From contig NZ_QGGG01000018.1 in NCBI RefSeq assembly GCF_003148475.1, positions 1 to 64,000 on the forward strand: a stretch of DNA of 64,000 nucleotides, read 5' to 3'. The notes beneath the pieces were generated by a model. The model saw nothing but the letters and a program-made list of their open reading frames with translations, ran no database searches and was not told the DNA's origin. Below, one piece after another: positions 8,962 through 17,935 of this stretch (its first letter is position 1; the number at the start of each line of letters is the position of its first letter). The stretch comes from Pseudaminobacter salicylatoxidans. Its GTDB lineage: Bacteria > Pseudomonadota > Alphaproteobacteria > Rhizobiales > Rhizobiaceae. A program made the translations under genes and the position numbers.

Positions 8962-9063
8962 GGGTGTTCCTGAATCGTGAATGACAAATTTGCCACTTCC
9001 TGGAGCATGTTGCAGCCAGGTGGAATCACTTGGCGTCGCACACATGCGGCAAAATCAATTAGA

Positions 9064-9116
9064 TAGACCATGATGTCATCCGAAAACCGCTTCACACTTT
9101 TCGGCATCATGGTCTA
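9064..9116. repeat. 53-bp palindromic intergenic element (RIME-like)
   Basis: Outer arms TAGACCATGATG (9064-9075) and CATCATGGTCTA (9105-9116) are perfectly complementary. Inner arms CCGAAAA (9080-9086) and TTTTCGG (9098-9104) extend the stem around an 11-nt loop. The sequence resembles the short mosaic palindromes scattered between rhizobial genes. It lies upstream of the DUF4170 start and downstream of the phosphatase gene, so it may form an mRNA hairpin between the two transcripts. Confidence 0.75.
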
Positions 9117-9152
9117 GAGCAAATTCACCAGATTTGAAACCATTTCGGTTTT

Positions 9153-9935
9153 TCAGCTTTCCGTCCCGGCAATCACGCCTGCGATGGCATGAAGCAATTC
9201 GCCGCTTCCCGCCACCAGCGCGCCATGCGACGTGATCGCGCCGCCGTAAAAGGGCACCGCGCTGCTGGCGTCGAGAATATGTCCGCCGGCCTCGCGCAGG
9301 ATGAGATCGGCTGCGGCAATGTCCCAGTCATGCGCGTTGGGCTTGACGAAAGTTGCGTCGATCCGCCCCTCTGCAATCAGTGCCAGCCGGTAGGCCAAAG
9401 AGGGGATATGCTGGACACGATGCGCACGCTCACGCCAGCCTTCCGGCAATTCGTCGAAATACGGCTTCGGGCCGCCGACTTCGAGCAGCGCGCCGGGTTT
9501 GCGAACACGGATAGCGCTGCCGTTCTTGCGGGCGCCCTTGCCCGGCAGCGCTGAGAAGACATCACCCAGCGCCGGGCAGTCGATCACACCGGCAATCGGA
9601 CGGCCGTTTTCCACGACGGCAAGGCTGACGCACCACGAGGTCGAACCTTCGAGAAAGCCGCGCGTGCCGTCAATGGGATCGACGACGAAGGTGCGTCCCG
9701 CCGAAAGCCGGGCCTCGCTGTCCGCCGTTTCCTCCGATAGCCAGCCATAATGTGGGCGCGCTGCCGTCAGCGTCTCGCGCAGGAAGGCGTCGACCGCGAA
9801 ATCGGCCTCGCTGACGGGCGATTGTCCCGACTTCATCCACACTTCCGGGTTCTGCCCGAAATAGCGCATGGCAATCGCACCAGCCTCGCGGCCCACATCG
9901 AGCAGCAGCGCCAGATCTTCCGTGTTGGGCGCCAT
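9153..9935 (-). CDS. Inositol-monophosphatase-family phosphatase, probable 3'(2'),5'-bisphosphate nucleotidase
   Basis: This 260-residue protein of the FIG superfamily hydrolyses a phosphate monoester with metal ions. The metal ligands are visible as EE (about 68-69) and DPIDGT (about 86-91). The second signature is the AHDWDIAAADLIL segment near the C-terminus. Likely substrates are 3'-phosphoadenosine 5'-phosphate, inositol phosphate or histidinol phosphate; CysQ-like is my best guess. The ATG at 9933-9935 begins 10 bp after the pmbA stop. An upstream TTG at 9957-9959 has the better SD (AAGGAA), would overlap pmbA and add 8 residues, and cannot be excluded. Confidence 0.8.
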   Translation of the reverse strand: MAPNTEDLALLLDVGREAGAIAMRYFGQNPEVWMKSGQSPVSEADFAVDAFLRETLTAARPHYGWLSEETADSEARLSAGRTFVVDPIDGTRGFLEGSTSWCVSLAVVENGRPIAGVIDCPALGDVFSALPGKGARKNGSAIRVRKPGALLEVGGPKPYFDELPEGWRERAHRVQHIPSLAYRLALIAEGRIDATFVKPNAHDWDIAAADLILREAGGHILDASSAVPFYGGAITSHGALVAGSGELLHAIAGVIAGTES

Positions 9936-9945
9936 GCCGGCTTTC

Positions 9946-11295
9946 TCAGCTTCCGGCAAGCGTCATTCCTTCGATGAGCAAGGTGGGTGCAGCCGTGCCG
10001 AAATTGCGGTCGAGATCGCTGGCCGGAACCATGCGCAGGAACATATCCTTCAGGTTGGAGGCGATCGTGACCTCCGACACCGGATAAGCCAGTTCGCCGT
10101 TCTCGATCCAGAAGCCCGAAGCCCCGCGACTGTATTCGCCGGTCACCATGTTGACGCCCTGTCCGAAGACCTCGGTGACATAAAAGCCCGTTTTCAGCGA
10201 GCGAATAAGATCTTCCGGCGAACGTTCGCCGGGCTCAATCGACAGGTTCGTGGAACCCGGCGAGACGGATGAGCCGCCACGCACACCACGACCATTGGTG
10301 TGCAGGCCAAGTTCCTTCGCGGCCGAAACCGACAGGAACCAGTGGTTCAGCACGCCCTTGTCGACCATGGCGAGTTTTTCGCCTTCCACGCCCTCGCCGT
10401 CGAAGGGACGCGACGATGGCCCGCGCATGCGCAGCGGTTCATCGATAACGGCGATGGCGGTCGAGGCCACCTGCTTGCCCATCATATCACGCAGGAAGCT
10501 GGTCTTGCGCGCCACCGAAGCGCCGTTGATGGCGCCGGCGAGATGGCCCGCAATACCGCGCGCCACACGCGGATCGAAGATCACATCGATCGGCCCCGTC
10601 CTGGCCTTGCGCGGATTGAGTCGCCGCACGGCACGTTCGCCGGCGTTGCGGCCGATCGTTTCGGCGGCGTCGAGATCGGCGAAATGCAGGCGCGAGGAGA
10701 AATCATAGTCGCGCTCCATCGCGGTGCCCTCACCCGCGATCACGCTGGTGGAGCGCCCGAAGCGCGTCGCCGCATATTGCCCGACGAAGCCATGCGAGGT
10801 GGCAAGCACCAGCCCACCCATGCCCGCGCTTGCGCCGCTGCCGCCGGAATTGGTGACGCCGGCCACCGCAAGTGCCGCCTCTTCCGCCGCCAGCGCATCT
10901 TCCTTCAATCGGTCGGCGGACACGACCGTGCTATCGAAAAGGTCGAGATTGCGGATCGACTTCGCCAGCGATGCGGCGTCCGCCAGTCCCTGATAGGGGT
11001 CTTCCGGAGATACCTTCGCCATCGCCACGGCGCGCTCGGCAAGCTGGGCCGGGTCGGACGTGGCGGTCGCCGAAACGCTGGCGATGCGCTGGCCAACGAA
11101 AACCCGCAGCGACATGTCTTCGCTCTCAGAGGATTCCGTGCCCTCGACCTTGCCGAGACGAAGCGAAACACTGGTGGAGCGACCACGCATGGCGACCGCA
11201 TCGGCCGCATCGGCACCAGCCTTCTTCGCGGCCTCAACCAGCGCGGTCACGCGATCAGTGAGCCTTGCGGCATCTCTTGTGGCGTCATCGTTCAT
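9946..11295 (-). CDS. pmbA: TldD/PmbA-family metallopeptidase-like protein
   Basis: This 449-residue protein is of the PmbA (TldE) type. Family landmarks are the glycine-rich LHTNGRGVRGGSSVSPG region, GFYVTEVFGQGVNMVTGEYSRGASGFWI and a C-terminal LRMVPASDLDRNF stretch. TldD and PmbA form a heterodimer that matures peptides such as microcins and degrades unfolded peptides; PmbA is the subunit without the zinc site. No tldD is nearby, so its partner must be encoded elsewhere. I chose the ATG at 11293-11295 because AGGAA is 8 bp upstream; an ATG two codons earlier is too close to the SD. Confidence 0.9.
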   Translation of the reverse strand: MNDDATRDAARLTDRVTALVEAAKKAGADAADAVAMRGRSTSVSLRLGKVEGTESSESEDMSLRVFVGQRIASVSATATSDPAQLAERAVAMAKVSPEDPYQGLADAASLAKSIRNLDLFDSTVVSADRLKEDALAAEEAALAVAGVTNSGGSGASAGMGGLVLATSHGFVGQYAATRFGRSTSVIAGEGTAMERDYDFSSRLHFADLDAAETIGRNAGERAVRRLNPRKARTGPIDVIFDPRVARGIAGHLAGAINGASVARKTSFLRDMMGKQVASTAIAVIDEPLRMRGPSSRPFDGEGVEGEKLAMVDKGVLNHWFLSVSAAKELGLHTNGRGVRGGSSVSPGSTNLSIEPGERSPEDLIRSLKTGFYVTEVFGQGVNMVTGEYSRGASGFWIENGELAYPVSEVTIASNLKDMFLRMVPASDLDRNFGTAAPTLLIEGMTLAGS

Positions 11296-11489
11296 GCGCA
11301 TATTCCTAAAACCGTTTGCGTGGTTCGCGCCCTTTGGCGCGGCCGCCATCTGAACCATCTATTGTTCCGCCCCCGCTTGTGCAATGGGTTAAGAGGGAGA
11401 CTCAAGGATAGCATCGAAACTGGGAACGTAATCCGGACCCCGGCTGGCAGAGGCAACACTGCCGCTACGACAAGAGGAGCGCCGAAATC

Positions 11490-11906
11490 ATGACACCGTT
11501 TCACCTCGCCTTTCCCGTCCGCAACCTTGAAGAAACGCGCGCCTTCTACCAGGACGTCCTTGGCTGCGCGATCGGTCGCTCTTCGGAAACCTGGGTCGAT
11601 TTCGACCTCTTTGGCCACCAGATGTCGGCGCATTTGCGGCCGGGCGTGCCCACTGCGGCCAATGACGGCCAGGTCGGCGGCAAACTCGTTCCCATCCCCC
11701 ATTTCGGCGTCGTGTTGCCGATGGAGGACTGGCAGGCGCTTGCCGACCGCCTGCAAGCACGCGACGACGTAGACTGGCTGGAGCACCCGATGGTTCGCTT
11801 TGCCGGCGAGCCCGGTGAACAGGCCACGCTGTTCATCCGCGACCCATCCGGCAACGCGCTGGAATTCAAAGGCTTCCGCTCGCTCGAGCAGGTTTTTGCG
11901 CATTGA
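11490..11906 (+). CDS. VOC-family (glyoxalase/dioxygenase fold) protein
   Basis: This 138-residue protein has paired beta-alpha-beta-beta-beta modules. The first begins FHLAFPVRNLEETRAFYQDVLG, with an early His that can serve as metal ligand; the second ends FIRDPSGNALEFKGF with the usual Glu. The family uses a divalent metal for isomerase, epoxide-opening or ring-cleaving chemistry; the substrate here is unknown. The ATG follows GAGGAG. Its stop overlaps the TTG start of the MATE gene, so the two are probably cotranscribed and could act on the same compound, though that is speculative. Confidence 0.85.
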   Translation: MTPFHLAFPVRNLEETRAFYQDVLGCAIGRSSETWVDFDLFGHQMSAHLRPGVPTAANDGQVGGKLVPIPHFGVVLPMEDWQALADRLQARDDVDWLEHPMVRFAGEPGEQATLFIRDPSGNALEFKGFRSLEQVFAH

Positions 11907-13372
11907 GTGGATCGACGACAAGCGGGAAAGCACCCGCGCAGGTCCAGCAACACACGGCGAAATTCATCACCGGCTCGACCATGCGGCATGTGATCGTCAT
12001 GACGGCCACGGGCTCTATCGGCCTCGTTTCGGTCTTCATCGTCGATGGATTGAACCTGTTCTACATTTCACTGCTCGGCGTGGAGGAACTGGCGGCAGCG
12101 ATCGGCTTTGCCTCCACCCTGCTTTTCTTCACGCTCTCCATCGGGATCGGCCTGACGATTGCCTGCGGCGCACTGGTGTCGCGCGCGCTCGGCAAAGGCA
12201 ACCGGGACGAAGCCGCGCAGATGGGCGGCGCGGCGATGGTGTTCATGGGCCTCACCAGCACGGCCATGAGCATTGCCGCATGGCCATTCCTGCGCGAGTT
12301 GAATGCGCTTTTGGGTGCGACCGGCAAAACGCTGGAACTTTCGACGCTCTTCCTCCAGATCGTGCTTTTCTCCACACCGGTCATGGCACTCGGCATGTGC
12401 GCAAGCGGCATCCTGCGGGGCACGGGCGATGCGCGGCGCGCCATGTATGTAACGCTCGGCAGCGGCGTGGCGGCGGCAATCTTCGATCCGATCCTCATCT
12501 TCGGCTTCGGGCTCGGACTGGAAGGCGCGGCAATCTCCACCGTCCTGTCGCGCTTCGTGATGCTCGCCATCGGCATATATGGCGCGCACCGCATACACGG
12601 GCTGATGCGCTTGCCGGACTGGGAAAGACTGCGGCAGGCGTTCCGTCCGTTCTTCGCCATCGGCCTGCCGGCGGTGCTGACCCAGCTCGCCACGCCGGTC
12701 GGCAATGCCTATGTGACAGCGGAAATCGCCGTCTTCGGAGACCAGGCGGTCGCCGGCTGGGCCATCATCGGCCGCATCGTGCCGGTGGCGTTCGGCGTGA
12801 TCTTTTCGCTATCGGGCGCGGTCGGCCCCATCCTCGGCCAGAATTTCGGCGCGCACAAATATGACCGTCTGGTCACGACCATGCGCGACAGCCTTGTCTT
12901 CACTGTGGCCTATGTGCTGGCGGTGTGGGCGCTGCTGGCGATCTTCGCGCATCCGATCGCCGACATTTTCGGCGCTCAGGGACTGGCGCGCGAGCTGATC
13001 GTATTCTTCTGCTTCTTCGCGGCCGGCAGCTTCCTGTTCAACGGCGCGATCTTCGTTTCCAGCGCGGCCTTCAACAATCTCGGCTATGCGACCTATTCGA
13101 CCGTATTCAACTGGGGTCGTTCGACGCTCGGCATTATTCCGTTCGTCTGGGCCGGCGCGCATTTCTACGGCGCAAAGGGCGTCATCGCCGGCTGGGGTCT
13201 CGGCGCCATCGTCTTCGGCGTGATCTCCATGATGGTGTGCTTCCGCGTCGTACGCTCGCTGGCCAGCCAGCCGGTCGCGCCCGGAATTGAGGACGTGCCG
13301 CAATTGCCGCCCTCCGCGCAATCGCCCTTCTCCACGGGCAAGGCAGCTACCGCGCCACAGCCGGGGCCGTAG
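11903..13372 (+). CDS. MATE-family efflux transporter
   Basis: This 489-residue protein has about twelve membrane segments in two MATE halves, each containing a GMCASGILRGTGDARRAM-like or SSAAFNNLGYAT-like loop. It would export cationic drugs or metabolites using Na+ or H+. Translation probably starts at TTG 11903, which overlaps the stop of the VOC gene in TTGA and is likely coupled. The next in-frame ATG would delete residues that look like a normal cytoplasmic leader, and there is no strong SD for either. The gene converges on the patatin gene with an 18-bp gap. Confidence 0.88.
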   Translation: MSGSTTSGKAPAQVQQHTAKFITGSTMRHVIVMTATGSIGLVSVFIVDGLNLFYISLLGVEELAAAIGFASTLLFFTLSIGIGLTIACGALVSRALGKGNRDEAAQMGGAAMVFMGLTSTAMSIAAWPFLRELNALLGATGKTLELSTLFLQIVLFSTPVMALGMCASGILRGTGDARRAMYVTLGSGVAAAIFDPILIFGFGLGLEGAAISTVLSRFVMLAIGIYGAHRIHGLMRLPDWERLRQAFRPFFAIGLPAVLTQLATPVGNAYVTAEIAVFGDQAVAGWAIIGRIVPVAFGVIFSLSGAVGPILGQNFGAHKYDRLVTTMRDSLVFTVAYVLAVWALLAIFAHPIADIFGAQGLARELIVFFCFFAAGSFLFNGAIFVSSAAFNNLGYATYSTVFNWGRSTLGIIPFVWAGAHFYGAKGVIAGWGLGAIVFGVISMMVCFRVVRSLASQPVAPGIEDVPQLPPSAQSPFSTGKAATAPQPGP

Positions 13373-13390
13373 AAGTATCGGCTGCAAAGA

Positions 13391-14236
13391 TCATGCGTTC
13401 GAGCGTCTCTGGTTTCCGCGCAGAAGCGCTTCCACGGCGTGCTTGAGTTCATCCTTTATCGGGGCCGTTTCGGCCAGCACCGCGTCGACTTTCAGGAAAT
13501 CGAGGGAACGGAAGCGCGACACCGGCGGACGCAGGAGAATGTCGGGCTGGCTGTGCTCCAGCTTCCCGGCGATGATCGACTGCATCATGATCTGGGTCGC
13601 GCCGAACATGACGTCGACGGCTCCCAGCTTGCCATTGCCGTTTTCGGTCGGCACGCCGACCACATCCACGGCAATCACGAAATCGGCCGTGTTTTCGAGC
13701 AGGTCAAAGGGAACCGGATTGTAGATGCCGCCATCGATCAACAGCCTGCCGTCACGGCGCACCGGCGCGAAGACGGCGGGAATAGCGGCAGAAGCTGCCA
13801 GCGCCGAAAGCAGCTCGCCCTCGCGAAACACCGCCAGTTCATGGCCGAAATAGTCGGTTGCCGTCACGGCCAGCGGGATCGCCAGCTTCTCGAACGATTC
13901 CGGAATCTGCTCCGGCAGAAAGGCGCGCAGGATGCGCTCGATGTTGAACTGGCTGACCTTGATCCCGGCTTCCACCATTTCAGACAGAGTGCCGGGACGC
14001 GCCCGCCACATCCTGCTGGCAACTTCGGAATGCCTGGCCAGGATGCCGTGTGCATAGTCATGGATCTCGCGGCCCGACATGCCCGCCGCCATGGCCGCCC
14101 CCATGATCGCGCCGATGGATGAGCCGGCGATCACCACGGGGCGAATGCCAAGCTCGTCCAGAGCCTCGATGACATGGATATGTGCGAGGCCGCGTGCTCC
14201 GCCGCCACCAAATGCGACAGCGAAGCTCGCACTCAT
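13391..14236 (-). CDS. Patatin-like phospholipase, cytoplasmic
   Basis: This 281-residue protein is a serine-aspartate lipid acyl hydrolase. The oxyanion motif GGGGARG is at 10-16, the nucleophile motif G-S-S-I-G has Ser40, and the catalytic DGG has Asp168. There is no signal peptide or membrane segment, as in the RssA/YlbK subgroup. The ATG overlaps the stop of the upstream M16 gene (ATGA), so it is translationally coupled to two secreted peptidase-like proteins. The substrate is unknown; membrane phospholipids are likely for the family. Confidence 0.92.
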   Translation of the reverse strand: MSASFAVAFGGGGARGLAHIHVIEALDELGIRPVVIAGSSIGAIMGAAMAAGMSGREIHDYAHGILARHSEVASRMWRARPGTLSEMVEAGIKVSQFNIERILRAFLPEQIPESFEKLAIPLAVTATDYFGHELAVFREGELLSALAASAAIPAVFAPVRRDGRLLIDGGIYNPVPFDLLENTADFVIAVDVVGVPTENGNGKLGAVDVMFGATQIMMQSIIAGKLEHSQPDILLRPPVSRFRSLDFLKVDAVLAETAPIKDELKHAVEALLRGNQRRSNA

Positions 14237-15603
14237 CCCTTGTGCCCCGCATCGCTGATTGCGGTCGGCCCCGGCCCGATGATCAGCACAGAGGGATCGG
14301 CCGCAAGCAGCTTGCGAGCGGCGGCCTTGGTATCTTCCAGCGTCACCGCATTGATGAGATCGCCACGACGCTGCATGTAGTCGATGCCGAGGTCCTCGAG
14401 CTGCAATTGCACCAGCGTAGCGGCCACCGCTCCCGACGAATCCAGATTGTTGATGGCGTAGGAGCCGATCAGATATTTCTTGGCATCCGCCAGTTCTGTC
14501 GCGGTGGGTCCTTCGTCCGCCATCTTCTTCACCACGTCGCGAATGATCTCCAGCGTTTCGCCCGCCTTGTCGGCCCGCGTCGAGGTATCGATGCTGAGCG
14601 CCGAGGCGTGGTCGTAATTCACCAGCGACGACGAGATGCCGTAAGCCAGTCCACGCTTTTCCCGAACCTCGTCGAAAAGGCGCGAACTGAACGTACCGCC
14701 GCCCAGAATCTGATTCATCAGCACCGTGCTGAAGAATTCCGGATTATTGCGGGCAACGCCGGGATAGACAAGCTGTATGCTGGTCTGCGGCAGAGGATAG
14801 TCGACATGCACGTGCTGGCCGAGCTTCGGCTGAATGTCGGCAACCGGCGTCAGGCTCGGCTTTTCCGGCAGATCGCCGAACAGCTTGTCGAGATCGGCCT
14901 TCAGCGTTTCGGCATCGATCGCGCCGACCACAGCCACAGTCAGCTTCTCGCGGGCGAACAATGCCTTATGCAGGGCGCGCAGATCGTCCGCGGTGATCGT
15001 ATCCAGCGTCTGCTCGGTCCCCTCGCTACGACGCGCATAGGGATGGTTGCCATACAGGGCCTCGGACCATTTGAGCTCAGCCGCCTGCTTGGGATCGCGC
15101 GCGCTGGCGAGGATGCCGGACACGATCTGACCGCGCACGCGATCCAGCGGCGCCTTGTCGAAGCGTGGCTCGTTGATCGCCATGCGCATCAGGTCCAGCC
15201 CTTCGTCCTTCCGGTCGGCCAGCAGCCGCATCGATCCGTAGAGCGTGTCACGTCCCGCGCTGAAGCGCATTTCGGCGCCCGCATCGTCCAGCCTGGCCTG
15301 GAAGGCCTCGCTGTCGAGCTTGCCCGCTCCTTCGTCGAGCAACCCGGTCATGAGATTGGTGAGGCCTTCCTTGCCGGCCGGATCCTGCGTGGTACCGCCC
15401 GCAAAGGCAAAATTCATGGCGACGATCGGGACCGAATAGTCCTCGACCAGCCAGGCGGTGACGCCGCTCGACGACTTCACTTCCTGGATCTTCATATCCG
15501 CATAAGCGGGATCGAGGCCCTGGAACGTGATGAGGATGAACGAGAGCATCGCGGCGGCAGCAACCGCCGTTTGCCTGGCGCGTGTAGCAAAATTCAAGGT
15601 CAT
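14233..15603 (-). CDS. M16-family peptidase-like protein, probable non-catalytic partner
   Basis: This 456-residue exported protein has a signal sequence ending in YAD near residue 36. It has the M16 fold, including the C-terminal [20 protein letters not shown] segment that contributes substrate-contacting Arg/Tyr residues. The zinc motif HxxEH expected near [17 protein letters not shown] is absent, so it should not bind zinc. In M16B heterodimers this is the non-catalytic subunit. It starts 11 bp after the catalytic-type gene, and the pair probably forms one periplasmic protease. I chose the ATG at 15601-15603 for the signal peptide; the open frame upstream has no domain content. Confidence 0.9.
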   Translation of the reverse strand: MTLNFATRARQTAVAAAAMLSFILITFQGLDPAYADMKIQEVKSSSGVTAWLVEDYSVPIVAMNFAFAGGTTQDPAGKEGLTNLMTGLLDEGAGKLDSEAFQARLDDAGAEMRFSAGRDTLYGSMRLLADRKDEGLDLMRMAINEPRFDKAPLDRVRGQIVSGILASARDPKQAAELKWSEALYGNHPYARRSEGTEQTLDTITADDLRALHKALFAREKLTVAVVGAIDAETLKADLDKLFGDLPEKPSLTPVADIQPKLGQHVHVDYPLPQTSIQLVYPGVARNNPEFFSTVLMNQILGGGTFSSRLFDEVREKRGLAYGISSSLVNYDHASALSIDTSTRADKAGETLEIIRDVVKKMADEGPTATELADAKKYLIGSYAINNLDSSGAVAATLVQLQLEDLGIDYMQRRGDLINAVTLEDTKAAARKLLAADPSVLIIGPGPTAISDAGHKG

Positions 15604-15614
15604 GGACTTTCCGA

Positions 15615-17102
15615 TCAGTTGGCCGGGACGCTCGTGGCCGGAGCATCGGCTGAAACATCCCCCTCGGACTCGGCATCCTGCGCTGCCGGCTTGGCCGCAG
15701 GAGCCTGCGCGGCCAGTTCCGGCGTACCCTTCGCCTTCGGCAGCAGATAGCCCGTCACGGAAATCTCCGGTCGCAGATACTTGGCGGCAACGGCCTGCAC
15801 CTGCTCGGCGGTGACTGCCCGAATTCTTTCGGGCCACGCCTGCACGTCCTGGACCGTGCTGCCGGTGGTCAGCGCAGCGCCGAACATATTGGCCATGCTC
15901 GACTGCCTGTCGCGTGCAAAGACCATGCCGCGTACATAGCGGTTCTTGGCCTTATCCAGTTCGTCTGCGTTGACGCCGTCCTTGACGATGCGGGCGATCT
16001 CGGTATCGACAGCGGCCTGCACCTTGTCGAGACTGTCTTCGCCGCGCGGCGAGCCGTAGACCGTGAAGGTGGTGTCATCGAGCGAGGTGCCATCATAGAA
16101 GGCGCCGGTATCGGAAGCCAGGCCCGTCTTGACGATGAGCTGCTGGTACAGCCGGCTGCGCATTCCGCCGCCGAGGATTTCCGACAACAGGTCCAGCGCT
16201 TCCGCTTCGCCGTTCTGCGAACGGTGGTAGGAGGGCACGACCCACTGCCTGGAGAAGCTCGGCACCGTCACCCGCTCGTCGGTCATCGTGACAGTGCGCG
16301 AGGTCTTCTGGCGCGGTTCGGTCGGGCGCTCGCGCGCCGGCAGCGCCGGGCCGCGCGGAACCTTGCCATAGGTCTTCTCGGCAAGTTCGCGCATCTTTTC
16401 AGGCGTCACGTCGCCGGCCACGACCAGCACGGCATTGTTGGGCGCATAGTAGCGCTTGTAAAAGTCGGTCGCTTCCTCGCGGTTCAACTGCTCCATCTCG
16501 TGCATCCACCCGATGACCGGAATGCGGTAGGGATGGTTCTGATAGAGCGTGGCCTGCACTTCCTCGCTCAGCAGCGCCTCGGGGCTGCCTTCGATGCGCA
16601 TGCGGCGCTCTTCGAGGATGACATTGCGCTCCGGCACGATGACATCATCGGTGAGGATGAGATTGTGCATGCGGTCGGCCTCGAAATCCATCATGGTTTC
16701 AAGCGCATCGGGCGCCACGGTCTGGTAGTAGGCCGTGTAGTCATAAGACGTGAACGCGTTCTCGCTGCCGCCGATCTCCGCCACCTTGGCGCTGAATTCG
16801 CCGGCCTTGTGATTGGTCGTGCCCTTGAACATCAGGTGTTCGAAGAAATGGGCAATACCCGACTTGCCTGCCGGCTCGTCGGCGCTGCCTATCTTGTACC
16901 AGACCATATGCGTCACGATCGGCGCGCGATGGTCGGGGATGACAACAACCTCCATGCCGTTGTCGAGCGTGAAGTCGGCAACAGGCGATGGGTTCCTGGC
17001 TTCGGCAAAAGCTGGAAGTGCGGCAATGGCGAGCACCATCGCCAGCACGACAGCAAGCATGTTGCCGGCGCGCCGGTTTGCCCAACCGGTTTCGAATGTC
17101 AT
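15615..17102 (-). CDS. M16-family zinc metallopeptidase, catalytic subunit, exported
   Basis: This 495-residue protein has an N-terminal signal sequence (hydrophobic about 14-32, AFA cleavage region). The inverted zinc motif is HFFEH at about 85-89, and the third ligand Glu lies in VILEERRMR near 165, the expected spacing. The processing-peptidase-like second half follows. It would cleave peptides in the periplasm together with the non-catalytic paralogue immediately downstream. It is the first gene of a three-gene minus-strand operon that also contains a patatin. About 280 bp separate it from rsmD, so the promoter should lie in 17103-17380; I could not assign one. Confidence 0.93.
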   Translation of the reverse strand: MTFETGWANRRAGNMLAVVLAMVLAIAALPAFAEARNPSPVADFTLDNGMEVVVIPDHRAPIVTHMVWYKIGSADEPAGKSGIAHFFEHLMFKGTTNHKAGEFSAKVAEIGGSENAFTSYDYTAYYQTVAPDALETMMDFEADRMHNLILTDDVIVPERNVILEERRMRIEGSPEALLSEEVQATLYQNHPYRIPVIGWMHEMEQLNREEATDFYKRYYAPNNAVLVVAGDVTPEKMRELAEKTYGKVPRGPALPARERPTEPRQKTSRTVTMTDERVTVPSFSRQWVVPSYHRSQNGEAEALDLLSEILGGGMRSRLYQQLIVKTGLASDTGAFYDGTSLDDTTFTVYGSPRGEDSLDKVQAAVDTEIARIVKDGVNADELDKAKNRYVRGMVFARDRQSSMANMFGAALTTGSTVQDVQAWPERIRAVTAEQVQAVAAKYLRPEISVTGYLLPKAKGTPELAAQAPAAKPAAQDAESEGDVSADAPATSVPAN

Positions 17103-17380
17103 CGATGGCTCCTTGGCTTCTCGTTATTTCGGGATTCCGGTCCCCACTAGCAATACGGATATAGGTATCCGGATGGCATTTCGGAAAAGCTCGGGCGTTT
17201 AATTGCAAATGAAAAAGGCCGAAACTGGACTACGACGCGGAAAAAACGCGCGCTTGACGGGGAAAATCGTCGCAGTCTCGCCCGCACGCGTGGAACGCTT
17301 TCCACCGCCGGTAGCGGATTTCAGGTTCTGGTAGAGTTCAGCGCCTCAAGCCACGAATAAGACGGCGCTTCTGGAAAAGA

Positions 17381-17935
17381 TCACCTCGGTTCGATCAGCC
17401 GTATGATCGTGTCGCCATAGCCGCGTTCATCGATGATGACAAAGTCCGCGCCCGGATCGAACGACACGGAGGCCGTCTCTTCCACCACGCACAGCGCATT
17501 TTCCGCCAGCCAGCCGCCATCCAGAGCCGAGCGCAGCGCGGCTTCGCCAAACCCCTTGCCATAGGGCGGGTCGGCGAAGACGAGCCCGAAGGGCTGGACC
17601 GTTCCTGCCGGGCCGAGGCGGGTGGCGTCGCGCCGGAAAATCTTGGTGCGACCGGTGAGGCCGAAGGCCTCGACATTGGCGCGGATCAGGCCGCGTCCTT
17701 CCGTCGACTCTTCCACGAACATGCAAAAGGCTGCGCCGCGCGACACGGCTTCCAGCCCCAGTGCACCGGTGCCGGCGAACAGGTCGAGCACCCGCGCGCC
17801 TTCCAGGCGGTCACCGAAGCGATGCGCCAGCACATTGAACAGCGCCTCGCGGGTGCGATCCGTGGTCGGGCGGATGGAGTTGCTGCGTGGCGTGGCCAGC
17901 GGCCGGCCGCGAAACTCACCGCCGACGATCCGCAT
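17381..17935 (-). CDS. rsmD: 16S rRNA (guanine966-N2)-methyltransferase
   Basis: RsmD methylates G966 of 16S rRNA in the small-subunit head. The 184-residue protein starts MRIVGGEFRGR, has the SAM-binding loop DLFAGTGALG at 51-60 and the catalytic DPPY at 122-125. The ATG at 17933-17935 lies inside the end of rluB (20-bp overlap), so the two rRNA-modification genes are translationally coupled. The frame remains open upstream inside rluB, but the family N-terminus fixes the start. Confidence 0.96.
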   Translation of the reverse strand: MRIVGGEFRGRPLATPRSNSIRPTTDRTREALFNVLAHRFGDRLEGARVLDLFAGTGALGLEAVSRGAAFCMFVEESTEGRGLIRANVEAFGLTGRTKIFRRDATRLGPAGTVQPFGLVFADPPYGKGFGEAALRSALDGGWLAENALCVVEETASVSFDPGADFVIIDERGYGDTIIRLIEPR

